A DNA stretch of 64,000 nucleotides from Bog-473 sp963791455. GTDB lineage: Bacteria; Actinomycetota; Acidimicrobiia; Acidimicrobiales; RAAP-2. Position numbers and translations under genes: made by a program. The stretch spans positions 310,001-374,000 of the forward strand of contig CAWBSM010000002.1 in assembly GCA_963791455.1 (NCBI GenBank), written 5' to 3'. Numbering within the stretch: position 1 is the first letter of the stretch; each line of letters starts with the position of its first letter. The notes beneath the pieces were generated by a model. The model saw nothing but the letters and a program-made list of their open reading frames with translations. It was not told where the DNA came from and ran no database searches. This document shows positions 44,175 through 52,724 of this stretch, piece by piece.

Positions 44175-44232
44175 GGCCCTCCCGAGGGCCTATTATCTGG
44201 GACGGGTACGAGGCCTCCGACAGATGTCGGAG
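44175..44232 (+). promoter_or_regulatory. Two hairpins and a -10-like element in the ahcY leader
   Basis: GGCCCT/AGGGCC (44175-44190, loop CCCG) is followed directly by TATTAT (44191-44196), which could be a -10 element or part of a terminator. A second perfect hairpin CTCCGAC/GTCGGAG is at 44215-44232. The leader to ATG 44321 is long, which suggests post-transcriptional control, but no known SAM or SAH aptamer is recognised. Confidence 0.4.
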
Positions 44233-44320
44233 TCGTGCGTTGCGCTTGTGCCGTCCGGCCCATGAAGAGCTGTGCGTTCCCGCGCGCTCGTCCGAGCTGG
44301 AAGGAAGACAAGGAGCAGAC

Positions 44321-45763
44321 ATGAGTGCATCAATCCCGCACAAGGTCGCGGACATCACCCTGGCCCACTTTGGTCGCAAGGAAATCGAGCTGGCGGAGCA
44401 CGAGATGCCCGGCCTGATGGCGATGCGCGCCGAATACGCCGATCAACTCCCGTTGGCCGGGGCTCGTATTACCGGTTCGCTGCATATGACCGTGCAGACG
44501 GCCGTGCTCATCGAGACCCTCACGGCGCTCGGGGCGCGCGTGCGCTGGGCCAGTTGCAACATTTTCTCCACCCAGGATCACGCCGCGGCGGCCGTGGTCG
44601 TCGGTCCCGAGGGCACGATCGAGAATCCCCAGGGCGTGCCCGTCTTCGCGTGGAAGGGCGAGACGCTGGAGGAGTACTGGTGGTGCACCGAGCGGGCACT
44701 GGTATGGCCCGAGGATGGCGGGCCCAACATGATCCTCGACGACGGAGGCGACGCAACGCTCTTGGTGCATAAAGGCGTCGAATTCGAGAAGGCCGGAGCG
44801 GTCCCCGACCCGGCGACAGCGGACACCGAAGAGTTCGCCGTCGTGCTCGCTCTCCTGGGGCGGAGCATGGCGCAGGATGCCGGACGCTGGACGTCGATCG
44901 CCAACGCGATCAAGGGTGTCACCGAGGAGACGACGACGGGCGTGCACCGGCTGGCCGAAATGGCGAAGCGCGGTGAGCTCCTCTTCCCGGCCATCAACGT
45001 GAACGATTCGGTCACCAAGTCAAAGTTCGACAACAAGTACGGCTGCCGCCATTCGCTCGTCGACGGCATCAACCGCGCCACCGACGTCCTTATCGGAGGC
45101 AAAGTCGCCGTCGTCTGCGGCTACGGCGACGTCGGCAAGGGTTGTGCGCAGTCGCTCGCCGGCCAGGGCGCCCGAGTCGTCGTGACGGAGATCGACCCGA
45201 TCTGCGCGCTGCAGGCGGCGATGGAAGGCTTTCAGGTCACGACACTGGAGGACATCCTGCCCCGGGCCGACATCTTCATCACGACAACCGGTAACAAGGA
45301 CATCATCACGGCAGAGCACATGGCCCGCATGAAGCACCAGGCCATCGTAGGGAACATCGGTCACTTCGACAACGAGATCGACATGGCCGGCCTGGCCCGA
45401 ACCCCCGGCATCGAGCGGGTGAACATCAAGCCACAGGTCGACAAGTGGGTCTTCGCCGATGGCCACGCCATCATCATTTTGTCGGAGGGGCGCCTCCTCA
45501 ATCTCGGCAACGCCACCGGACACCCCAGCTTCGTCATGTCCAACTCGTTCACCAACCAGACCATGGCGCAGATCGAGCTCTTCAACCAGACCGGCCAGTA
45601 CGTGAACGACGTCTACGTTCTGCCCAAGCATCTCGACGAGAAGGTGGCTCGGCTGCACCTCGACGCGCTGGGCGTGAAGCTCACGACCTTGAGCCAGGAG
45701 CAGGCCGACTACATCGGCGTGCCGCTGGAGGGTCCCTACAAGCCGGACACCTACCGGTACTGA
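44321..45763 (+). CDS. ahcY: Adenosylhomocysteinase
   Basis: A 480-residue S-adenosyl-L-homocysteine hydrolase that converts SAH to homocysteine and adenosine and so keeps SAM methyltransferases active. The family core is evident: MPGLMAMRAEYA, ITGSLHMTVQTAVLIE, NIFSTQDHAAAA, the NAD-binding VCGYGDVGKGCAQS, and the C-terminal KPDTYRY, with the conserved final Lys and Tyr. An AGGAG (44311-44315) precedes ATG 44321; an upstream in-frame start at 44021 has no family support. It sits next to the methyltransferase-rich glycan cluster. Confidence 0.95.
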   Translation: MSASIPHKVADITLAHFGRKEIELAEHEMPGLMAMRAEYADQLPLAGARITGSLHMTVQTAVLIETLTALGARVRWASCNIFSTQDHAAAAVVVGPEGTIENPQGVPVFAWKGETLEEYWWCTERALVWPEDGGPNMILDDGGDATLLVHKGVEFEKAGAVPDPATADTEEFAVVLALLGRSMAQDAGRWTSIANAIKGVTEETTTGVHRLAEMAKRGELLFPAINVNDSVTKSKFDNKYGCRHSLVDGINRATDVLIGGKVAVVCGYGDVGKGCAQSLAGQGARVVVTEIDPICALQAAMEGFQVTTLEDILPRADIFITTTGNKDIITAEHMARMKHQAIVGNIGHFDNEIDMAGLARTPGIERVNIKPQVDKWVFADGHAIIILSEGRLLNLGNATGHPSFVMSNSFTNQTMAQIELFNQTGQYVNDVYVLPKHLDEKVARLHLDALGVKLTTLSQEQADYIGVPLEGPYKPDTYRY

Positions 45764-45775
45764 GCGGTCGGTGTC

Positions 45776-46426
45776 TCAGCCCAGCGTGGCGGTGGCGATC
45801 ACTGTCCCGCTGGGCGACACCACTTCGGCTGAACGCACAGTCGCCGGGTTGAAGTGCAGCGGGGCGACCCACGCTCCATAACCGCCCCGGGCATCGAAGG
45901 AGCCGACCCAGTGGGTGGCGCCGTCGTCGGTAATCACCAAGCAGTCGACTCTCCCTTGGGCGGGCGAGTCGACCAAGGTCATCGACATCCAGGGCTTGGT
46001 GCCCCCGAAGTCAACGTGCCCCACCGTCACACCGTGCTCGACGAGGTTGGCCGAGGTGACCCTTGGTGGTGGCGCCGAAGTCAGGCTCAGGCCCAAGCCG
46101 AGACCGAGGGCCAACACGGCCGCCGCCACGCCGATCGGCACCCAGCGTGGGGCCCGGAGGCGTCGGCGACGCGGCAGCACGTCGCTCACGCCCATCGACT
46201 CGAAGAGGCGAACTTCGAATCCCACCGGGGGTTCCAGCTCGGGCGCGACCTGCACCACGGTGTCCGCCACCCGCGACAGTTGCTCCAGCTCTTCGGCGCA
46301 GCGCGGGCAGGACTCCACGTGCGACAAGGCTTCCGCCCGCTCTCGCCCAGTCAGCACACCGAGCGCGAGCTCCGCCAGCTCTCCCGAGTACTGCTCACAG
46401 CCGGGCGCTCTCATGTCATCACTCAT
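45776..46426 (-). CDS. Zinc-finger anti-sigma factor, RskA-like
   Basis: 216 residues. The N-terminal ZAS motif with HVESCPRC (His-x3-Cys-x2-Cys) binds zinc and the sigma factor. A single membrane helix, WVPIGVAAAVLALGLGLGL, separates it from an extracytoplasmic RskA-type domain (C-terminal strands with ITDDGATHWVGSFDAR). Release of the sigma factor probably follows proteolysis of this protein. It overlaps the sigma gene by eight bases. Confidence 0.9.
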   Translation of the reverse strand: MSDDMRAPGCEQYSGELAELALGVLTGRERAEALSHVESCPRCAEELEQLSRVADTVVQVAPELEPPVGFEVRLFESMGVSDVLPRRRRLRAPRWVPIGVAAAVLALGLGLGLSLTSAPPPRVTSANLVEHGVTVGHVDFGGTKPWMSMTLVDSPAQGRVDCLVITDDGATHWVGSFDARGGYGAWVAPLHFNPATVRSAEVVSPSGTVIATATLG

Positions 46427-47012
46427 CGCTCGTTGCTCTTCCTTCTGCGTGTTCGACCGCCGCCCGCAGACGCATGAGGGCGGTCCTGATGCGTGTCTTG
46501 GCGGTGCCGAGCGGGATGCCTTCGGATTCGCTGATCTCGAGAGCCGTCCTGCCGTAGACGGCAGCCAGGACCACCGCCCGTCGCTGCGCGTCGGAGAGCA
46601 TTTCGAGCGCCGCTCGGACCGTATGCCCGGCGTCGGCCCGGTGGGCAGTGTCCTCCGGGTCGTGCGTGTGGCTGCGGAGGGCGGACAGGACGAAGTCGTT
46701 GGGGTCCGTCGCCACGGCGCGTCGGAGACGCAGGGCGTCGATGGCCAGGTTCCGGGTGATGGTCAGCACCCACGAGGTCACCGAACCGCGCCGGGGGTCG
46801 AACACAGGCGCATGACGCCAGACCCTCATCATCGCCTCCTGGGCGACGTCTTCGGCCACCCCGGCATCTCCGGTCATGGAATAGGCGAGGCCGAAGACCC
46901 GCCGCTGGTAGCGGCGGACGAAGGTCACGGCCGCCGCCTCCTCCCCCACGGCCATCCCGGCCAGCAGCCCCTCGTCGGACAGGTCGCCCTCGGACACAAC
47001 CGATTGTCTCAT
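46419..47012 (-). CDS. ECF RNA polymerase sigma factor (SigK/SigL-type)
   Basis: 197 residues. Region 2 includes FVRRYQRRVFGLAYSM and VAEDVAQEAMMRVWRHA with the VTSWVLTITRN segment, and region 4 has AVVLAAVYGRTALEISESEGIPLGTAKTRIRTALM. The partner anti-sigma is encoded directly after it. It directs transcription of an unknown stress regulon. ATG 47012 has no clear Shine-Dalgarno. Confidence 0.9.
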   Translation of the reverse strand: MRQSVVSEGDLSDEGLLAGMAVGEEAAAVTFVRRYQRRVFGLAYSMTGDAGVAEDVAQEAMMRVWRHAPVFDPRRGSVTSWVLTITRNLAIDALRLRRAVATDPNDFVLSALRSHTHDPEDTAHRADAGHTVRAALEMLSDAQRRAVVLAAVYGRTALEISESEGIPLGTAKTRIRTALMRLRAAVEHAEGRATSDE

Positions 47013-47165
47013 CCACGGGTATACGGGCGGCGCCGCCCTCTGGATTCACTCAGTGCGGACAAAGGCCGGTTCTGACCAGGAGCTGTCGTGCTCGGGGTTG
47101 GTCGCTCCAGGGCGAGCCGTCGACTTGGCGGCAAGGGGCACCTTCGCCGCCGGTGCGCTCGTCCC

Positions 47166-47987
47166 TCAGCGCAGCCCAGCGAACAAGTCGTCCTCGGGGA
47201 CGGCTGCGTTGGTCGAGTCGATGACCCGCACGAAGCTCTCCGTTCCCATGAGGGCCGAGAACAGTTCCTCGCCCATCTCCAAGAAGAAGATGTTGTCACT
47301 CTGGCTCGCGTGCGCGGCGAGCGAGGCGTACTTCCGCGCCGCGACCGCGCTGCAGTCGATCGTCGTCGTGATGAGCTCGTCGGGCGTCCCGAAATCGGGG
47401 TTCTCCTGCACCTCGCCCGGGACTTCGATACCGGCCTGCGCCAGTACCTCGCCGAAGCCCTGCAGCGCCGAGCGCGGCATGGCGGTGTAGTACAGCTTGG
47501 ACGGGATCCCGCATTCCGCCAGGGCCGCGTGGGTGACGCGGTTGGCCTTGATGTGGTCGGGATGTCCATAGAAGCCGTTCTCGTCATAGGTGACGACGAC
47601 CTGTGGCTGGTAATGGCGCATCAGATCGGCCAGGCGCCGCGCCGGCTCCTCCACCGGCATGCGCCAGAAGGAACCGGACGCGTCGTTCTGGGGCCAGCCC
47701 TGCATCCCCGAATCGTGGTAGCCAAGAAGCTCGAGGTGCGAGACGTCGAGGACCTCGCAACTCGCCTCGAGCTCACGGCGCCGCAGGGGGACGACGAGGC
47801 GCTCGTCGTGTCCGGGATCTCCCGGCTTGAGGCCTCCCGGTGCGTCGCCGAGCTCCCCGTGAGTACAGGTCACGAGCACGGTGCGCACGCCCTCCGCTGC
47901 TGCCCGCGCCAGGATGCCGCCCGTGCTGATGGCCTCGTCATCGGGATGGGCGTGCACGGCCATGAGGGTGAGCGCTCGATCGGGCAT
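47166..47987 (-). CDS. PIG-L family deacetylase, mycothiol S-conjugate amidase-like
   Basis: 273 residues. The metal motif HAHPDDE and the later HPDH are those of the LmbE/MshB/Mca family. Mca cleaves mycothiol S-conjugates to give a mercapturic acid and GlcN-Ins; MshB makes mycothiol from GlcNAc-Ins. Length and the surrounding TCTHGELGD segment fit Mca better, but the sequence alone does not decide. The start is uncertain between ATG 47987 and GTG 48008. It is likely monocistronic. Confidence 0.8.
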   Translation of the reverse strand: MPDRALTLMAVHAHPDDEAISTGGILARAAAEGVRTVLVTCTHGELGDAPGGLKPGDPGHDERLVVPLRRRELEASCEVLDVSHLELLGYHDSGMQGWPQNDASGSFWRMPVEEPARRLADLMRHYQPQVVVTYDENGFYGHPDHIKANRVTHAALAECGIPSKLYYTAMPRSALQGFGEVLAQAGIEVPGEVQENPDFGTPDELITTTIDCSAVAARKYASLAAHASQSDNIFFLEMGEELFSALMGTESFVRVIDSTNAAVPEDDLFAGLR

Positions 47988-48043
47988 GGGAGGCAGCGTA
48001 AGGGACACCGGTGCCGCAACGATCGGGTCGACGGCCCTCGCCG

Positions 48044-48937
48044 TCAGGTCTGCAGCTCCCCGACGGCGAGGGCCAGCTGCTCGAGCTCAGTCCGCCACTC
48101 ACCGGGCGGCATCATTGGACGCACCACGAACTTGGAGAAGCCCACCTCGAGGAAGCGCTCGACCATGGCCCGCAGGCCGGCGAGGCCCACGGGGATGATC
48201 TGCTCGAGCGGCCGCCCGCGTGCTCGGTGGGCCAACGGCGATGAAGCCAGCGCGGCCATGTCGGTGCCCTCGGGCGCGTAAGCCAGGCTGACCCCGAAGT
48301 GTTCGGGGCTGATGGTCCGGCCGTGCTCGGCGGCCACTCGGTCGATCACCTGTTTGCCGGCGGCGGCGTCATCGGGAGTGCAAAAGGCCGGGATCCAGCC
48401 GTCGGCCAGGCGCCCGCAGCGCTCCAACGCCGCCGGGAGGTTGCCGCCCAGCCAGACGTCGAAGGGATCCTGGACCGGTCGCGGCGAGACCGAGACGTCG
48501 GTGAAGGACCCCGCCGGCCCATCGTGGCTCACCACCTCTCCCGCCCAGAGCCGCCGCAGCACCGGCAACGCGTCGTCCATCAGCTCAGCGCCGGTGGCGC
48601 TCGGGATGCCGATCGCGCTCCGCTCGGCACCGAGGCCCAGCCCGGGCACGAACGTCACGAGGAAGCGCCCCCCAGAGAGCAGGTCGAGCGTGCCGATCGC
48701 CTTGGCGAGCCAGATGAGGTTGCGCCCGGGGAGCAACATCGTCGTTCCGATCTTCAGTCCGGGGCACGCGCCCGAGACCCAGGCCAACCCGACGAGGGGG
48801 TCGGGCCCAGGCCGTGACAGCACCTCGGGGAGCCACAACGAGTCGAAACCGGTGTCGCGGACCGCCTGCGCCAGCACGCCCGTGTCGTCGGGTCCGAGGC
48901 TCTCTCCTCCCCCGCCGATCCCGATGCGGATCTTCAC
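48044..48937 (-). CDS. LLM class (F420-type) oxidoreductase
   Basis: 297 residues with the luciferase-like TIM-barrel. VRDTGFDSLWLPEVLS, IGTTMLLPGRNLIWLAKA, GRFLVTFVPGLG and DPFDVWLGG mark it as a TIGR03854-type F420-dependent enzyme. Which electron donor or substrate it uses is not evident. GTG 48937 overlaps the TGA of the threonine aldolase by four bases, so the two are co-expressed. Confidence 0.8.
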   Translation of the reverse strand: MKIRIGIGGGGESLGPDDTGVLAQAVRDTGFDSLWLPEVLSRPGPDPLVGLAWVSGACPGLKIGTTMLLPGRNLIWLAKAIGTLDLLSGGRFLVTFVPGLGLGAERSAIGIPSATGAELMDDALPVLRRLWAGEVVSHDGPAGSFTDVSVSPRPVQDPFDVWLGGNLPAALERCGRLADGWIPAFCTPDDAAAGKQVIDRVAAEHGRTISPEHFGVSLAYAPEGTDMAALASSPLAHRARGRPLEQIIPVGLAGLRAMVERFLEVGFSKFVVRPMMPPGEWRTELEQLALAVGELQT

Positions 48938-49965
48938 CGTGTGTTGCCCCCCGGAGCGTCGGCGAGCGCGGCAACGGCACGGGCGATCCCGGCGTCGTCG
49001 ACGTCGTGGTGCGTGACGAAGCGCACCGTCTCCGGCGCGATCGCATGGGCCAACACGCCTTGGTCCTCCAGGTGGGCGAGCAGCTTGTCGGGGTCGGTAT
49101 GCGCGAACGTCACGATGTTGGTACGCACGTTGGCCGGATCGAGCCCACAGTGCGGCCAACGTTGGGCCACCGCGTCCGCCAGGCGCGCTGCCCGCACGTG
49201 GTCCTCGGGGAGCCGCGCCACCATCTCCGACAGAGCCACCAGTCCCGGCGCCGCCAGCACGCCCGCCTGTCGCATCCCGCCACCGAGCCGCTTGCGCGCC
49301 AGCCGACCCTCTGCGATAACGTCCTCGGCCCCGGCCAGCAGCGAGCCCACCGGTGCGCAAAGTCCCTTGGACAAGCAGCACATCACGGTGGTCGCCGCCT
49401 CGGCCCAGGTGGCCGCCGGAACCCCCGTGGCTGCCTCGGCGTTGAAGAGCCGTGCGCCGTCCATGTGGACTGGGACAGGTCCGGCCGCCTCGACCACCGC
49501 ACGCAAGCCCGCTCTGGTCCATGGGGCCCCCGACGCGGCCATGTGCGTGTTCTCGATGCAGACGAGCGACACCGACGGCTGGTGGTGCTCGGAGGCCTGG
49601 CGCGCCCAACGGACGTCTTCGGCGCGCAGCATGCCGTCGTCGTCCTCGAGCGCGATGAACTGGATACCGGCGTTCATGGGGGCTGCGCCGTACTCGTAGG
49701 CGACCACGTGTTGTCGGCGGCCCGCCACAACGGCAGTGCCCGGAGTGGACAGCACGCGCACCGCGATCTGGTTCGCCATGACACCTGACGGCACGAACAG
49801 TGCCGCCGGCTTCCCGACCCGCGCCGCGAAGGTCTCTTCGAGCGTCCGGACCGTGGGGTCCTCGCCGTAGTCGTCGTCCCCGACGACGGCAGCAGCCATG
49901 GCGCGACGCATCGCGTCCGTCGGCCGGGTGACGGTGTCGCTGCGCAGGTCGACCACGTCGGACAC
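48934..49965 (-). CDS. Low-specificity L-threonine aldolase
   Basis: 343 residues of PLP fold type I. The N-terminal DLRSDTVTRPTDAMR and GDDDYGEDPTV are typical of GLY1/LtaE, the PLP-binding Lys is in CLSKGLCAPVGS, and VHMDGARLFNA carries the Asp that holds the pyridine N. The reaction is threonine or allo-threonine to glycine and acetaldehyde. It starts with GTG 49965, 37 bases from the divergent thioesterase. Confidence 0.9.
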   Translation of the reverse strand: MSDVVDLRSDTVTRPTDAMRRAMAAAVVGDDDYGEDPTVRTLEETFAARVGKPAALFVPSGVMANQIAVRVLSTPGTAVVAGRRQHVVAYEYGAAPMNAGIQFIALEDDDGMLRAEDVRWARQASEHHQPSVSLVCIENTHMAASGAPWTRAGLRAVVEAAGPVPVHMDGARLFNAEAATGVPAATWAEAATTVMCCLSKGLCAPVGSLLAGAEDVIAEGRLARKRLGGGMRQAGVLAAPGLVALSEMVARLPEDHVRAARLADAVAQRWPHCGLDPANVRTNIVTFAHTDPDKLLAHLEDQGVLAHAIAPETVRFVTHHDVDDAGIARAVAALADAPGGNTR

Positions 49966-49990
49966 GAGACGCAGGTTAACCGTGAGCCTT

Positions 49991-49996
49991 TAATAT
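49991..49996 (+). promoter_or_regulatory. -10 element for a leaderless thioesterase start
   Basis: TAATAT, a close match to the consensus, lies exactly six bases before GTG 50003. No Shine-Dalgarno is present. Confidence 0.55.
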
Positions 49997-50002
49997 CCGG
50001 CC

Positions 50003-50476
50003 GTGACCACGCCCCCTTTTGTGCCTGACGACGACCACGACTGGCCCACATTGCCCGACGGACGCCAGAGCATCCACGAGCTGCTCGGCGTGGAAGTCAT
50101 CGAGGCCACCACTGACCGCGTCGTCATGCGCCTCCCGGTGACCTGGAGAGTGCACCAGCCCTACGGGATCCTCCACGGGGGCGTTTCGGCGTTGTTGGCC
50201 GAATCCGCGGCCAGCTTCGGTGCGGCCCTGGCGGCCGGTCCTGGCCGCAACGTGGTCGGGATCGAACTCAACGCCAGCCACCTCCGATCGGCTCGGGACG
50301 GCCATCTCATCGCCGAGGCCACGCCGGTCCGCGTGGGGCGGACCGTCCAGGTCTGGCGCGTCGGCCTGACCGACGACGCGGGCCGTGCCATCTGTGAGGC
50401 CCGCTGCACTCTCGCCGTCCTGGGGGGCCCCGGGGGGGCCACCGGAGCGGTCCCGGCGCCTCTACCTCCCGATTGA
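50003..50476 (+). CDS. PaaI-type hotdog thioesterase
   Basis: 157 residues. A hotdog-fold thioesterase with the GILHGGVSALLAESAAS helix (catalytic His-Gly-Gly) and the GIELNASHLR strand. It hydrolyses aryl- or acyl-CoA esters; the exact chain is not evident. GTG 50003 is probably leaderless. It ends 54 bases before the LLM oxidoreductase and belongs with the lipid-type genes that follow. Confidence 0.85.
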   Translation: MTTPPFVPDDDHDWPTLPDGRQSIHELLGVEVIEATTDRVVMRLPVTWRVHQPYGILHGGVSALLAESAASFGAALAAGPGRNVVGIELNASHLRSARDGHLIAEATPVRVGRTVQVWRVGLTDDAGRAICEARCTLAVLGGPGGATGAVPAPLPPD

Positions 50477-50517
50477 CGCGTGCCGTCCATGGAATGTGCA
50501 GTCGGCCGGGAGCGACG

Positions 50518-50523
50518 TACTAT
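50518..50523 (+). promoter_or_regulatory. -10-like hexamer for a leaderless LLM oxidoreductase
   Basis: TACTAT lies six bases before GTG 50530, with no Shine-Dalgarno. It may provide an internal promoter for the LLM-to-nucleotidyltransferase operon. Confidence 0.45.
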
Positions 50524-50529
50524 ATCGGT

Positions 50530-51531
50530 GTGACCCCGGTAGGAAGTGCAGGAAGCCGTCCGTCACTCGGGCTCATCCTCCCCGCCACCATGCAGGGAGA
50601 ACTCTCTTCCAACTCCGGTGCTACCACAAGTGCTACCTTTGGTAGCACCGGCAGCGCGCCGGAGCTGGCCCAACTGTGCCGCCGCGCCGAGGCCACCGGG
50701 GCGGCATCGCTGTGGGCGGTCGACCACCTGTTCTGGCCCCATCCCATCGGCGAGGCGCTCACCACCTTGTCAGTAGCCGCCGTCGCGACCAGTCGTCCGT
50801 TGCTGGGCACGTGCGTGCTGCAGCTACCCCTGCGCCGGGCCGAGGCCGTGGCCAAGCAGGCGACGGCGCTGCAACGCCTCGCAAGCGGGCGCTTCGTCCT
50901 CGGCTTGGGCGTCGGCAGCCACGAGGACGAGTACGAGCGGGCCGGGGTGGACTTCCATCGCCGGGGCCGGCTCATGGACGACGGCGTCGCCCGCCTTCGT
51001 GCCGCCTGGGACGGCCCGGACGCCTCGGACGGCCCGGACGCCTCGGACGCCGACTACGTCCAGAAACCGACCTCGGTCCCCGTCCCGCTTTGGTTCGGGG
51101 GCTCGAGCGTCGCCGCTCGGCGGCGCGCCGCCACGGTGGGCGACGGCTGGGTTCCTCTTTTCCTGGACCCAGACGACTACGCCGCCGGGCTGGCGGCGCT
51201 GCGCCGTGAGACGGCCGACGCAGGCCGCGAATCGGAAGCCGTCGAGGCCGCCGTGGTGGTGTTCGCCTGCGTCGGTGACGACGCCGAAGCGCCCGCCCGC
51301 GGTGCGTCGTGGCTCTCAGAGCTCTATCGGCTGCCGCCCAAGGCATTTCAGCGACATCTCGTGGCGGGGTCACCCGAGACCTGTGCCGCCGCGTTGACGC
51401 GGTTTGCCGACGCCGGCGCGCGGCACATCGTCGTGATGGTCGCTGGGTCGCCCGCCGTCGAGCACTTCGACCTGCTGCACACCGCCTTCGCCCGCGACGA
51501 GCGCAAAGTCTTGCGTGCGGTGCCGGCGTGA
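50530..51531 (+). CDS. LLM class flavin-dependent oxidoreductase
   Basis: 333 residues. The luciferase-like barrel is shown by ATGAASLWAVDHLFWPHP, QATALQRLASGRFVLGLGVG and DDYAAGLAALRRE. A (GlyAlaAsp)-rich insertion holds two copies of DGPDAS. Probably F420- or FMN-dependent. It starts an operon of four genes joined by four-base overlaps; GTG 50530 is leaderless by position. The role in the pathway, perhaps oxidation of an acyl or sugar intermediate, is inference. Confidence 0.8.
   Translation: MTPVGSAGSRPSLGLILPATMQGELSSNSGATTSATFGSTGSAPELAQLCRRAEATGAASLWAVDHLFWPHPIGEALTTLSVAAVATSRPLLGTCVLQLPLRRAEAVAKQATALQRLASGRFVLGLGVGSHEDEYERAGVDFHRRGRLMDDGVARLRAAWDGPDASDGPDASDADYVQKPTSVPVPLWFGGSSVAARRRAATVGDGWVPLFLDPDDYAAGLAALRRETADAGRESEAVEAAVVVFACVGDDAEAPARGASWLSELYRLPPKAFQRHLVAGSPETCAAALTRFADAGARHIVVMVAGSPAVEHFDLLHTAFARDERKVLRAVPA
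51010..51045 (+). repeat. Tandem 18-bp duplication inside the LLM gene
   Basis: Two perfect 18-bp copies at 51010 and 51028 encode a duplicated DGPDAS in a surface loop. The reading frame is kept. Confidence 0.75.
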
Positions 51532-52724
51532 GCGCGACCGACGTTGGCATCCTGGGGACCGGAATGACCGACATGAGCCGGCGCGACATGACACCTGACA
51601 CGATGGCCTACGAGGTGGCGCGCGAGGCGCTCGACGACGCCTGTGTGTCGGCCCACGAGCTCGGGCTCGTCATCGTCGGCAACGCGATGGCCGGGAGACT
51701 GAGCGATCAGGGCTGCATGCGCGGCCAGAGCTGGCTGCGCAAGGCAGGACTCAACGAGGCGGCGATCATCAACGTCGACAACTCATGCGCCGGGGGCAGC
51801 TCCGCGCTGCACCTGGCGACGATGGCGGCCACAGTGCAGGACCGACCCGTCCTGGCCTTGGGCGTCGAAAAGATGTGGACAGGCAACCGCGCCGAGACGA
51901 TCGCCGGGATCGAGGACGGCCTGCCGGCCGAGTACCGGCTCGACTTGCACGAACGGCGTCACGAGGACGACAACCCGGCCGGGAGCATCCTCATGGGGCT
52001 CAACAATGCGTGGGCGCAACGCCTGATGACCGAGACGGGTGCAACGGTGCGGCAGATCGCGTCGGTCTCGGTCAAGGCGTTCGAGCACGCCGCACGAAAC
52101 CCACTGGCCCAGTTCCAGCGCTCGGTCACGATCGACGAAGTGCTGGCCTCTCCCCAGGTCGCCGGCGTGCTCACCCGCTTGATGTGCAGCTCCTTCACCG
52201 ACGGCGCGGCCGCAGTGGTGCTCGGGGGTCCGGGCGTCGCGGCACCTGTCCGGGCTCCCCGTATCATCGGTTCGGTGGCCCGCTCGGGAAACGGAATGCT
52301 CGACTACCACGACAGGCTGACCCAGGTGGCCGAGTGCGCCTGGGAGGCCTTCGGATTCGGGCCCGGCGAGGCGGACGTCGTGGAACTGCACGACGCCACG
52401 GCCGCCGAGGAGCTCTACGCCTTGGAGTCGCTTGGGTTCTTCGCGCCCGGTGAGGCCGGCCCGGCGACCGAGGCCGGCGCGACCGGGGTCGACTCGCCCG
52501 GGCTGGTCGTCAACCCCAGTGGCGGCCTGGTCGGCCGCGGGCATCCCTTGGGTGCGACGGGCCTGGCCCAGGTGGTCGAGCTGGCTACTCAACTGCGCGG
52601 TCGGGCCGGCTCCCGCCAGGTGGCCGGCGCGCGCATCGGCGTGGCCGTGAACACCGGCGGCATCATCTACGGGGACGCCGGGTTCGTCGGCATCCACGCC
52701 GTGCGCGCCGGGACCGCCGCGTGA
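51528..52724 (+). CDS. Thiolase-like protein (SCP-x/lipid-transfer type)
   Basis: 398 residues. The thiolase nucleophile is C87 in NVDNSCAGGSS, and the C-terminal box is NPSGGLVGRGHPLGATG, with a conserved His before it (ELHDATAAE). The N-terminal region is that of sterol-carrier-protein thiolases, which are common in actinobacterial side-chain catabolism and in some ketoacyl biosynthesis. The GTG overlaps the previous stop (GTGA). It may condense or cleave a 3-ketoacyl-CoA. Confidence 0.85.
   Translation: MSATDVGILGTGMTDMSRRDMTPDTMAYEVAREALDDACVSAHELGLVIVGNAMAGRLSDQGCMRGQSWLRKAGLNEAAIINVDNSCAGGSSALHLATMAATVQDRPVLALGVEKMWTGNRAETIAGIEDGLPAEYRLDLHERRHEDDNPAGSILMGLNNAWAQRLMTETGATVRQIASVSVKAFEHAARNPLAQFQRSVTIDEVLASPQVAGVLTRLMCSSFTDGAAAVVLGGPGVAAPVRAPRIIGSVARSGNGMLDYHDRLTQVAECAWEAFGFGPGEADVVELHDATAAEELYALESLGFFAPGEAGPATEAGATGVDSPGLVVNPSGGLVGRGHPLGATGLAQVVELATQLRGRAGSRQVAGARIGVAVNTGGIIYGDAGFVGIHAVRAGTAA

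Noticed and set aside
44100..44320. SAH or SAM riboswitch before ahcY
   Set aside because: The conserved aptamer bases are not found; only generic hairpins are present.
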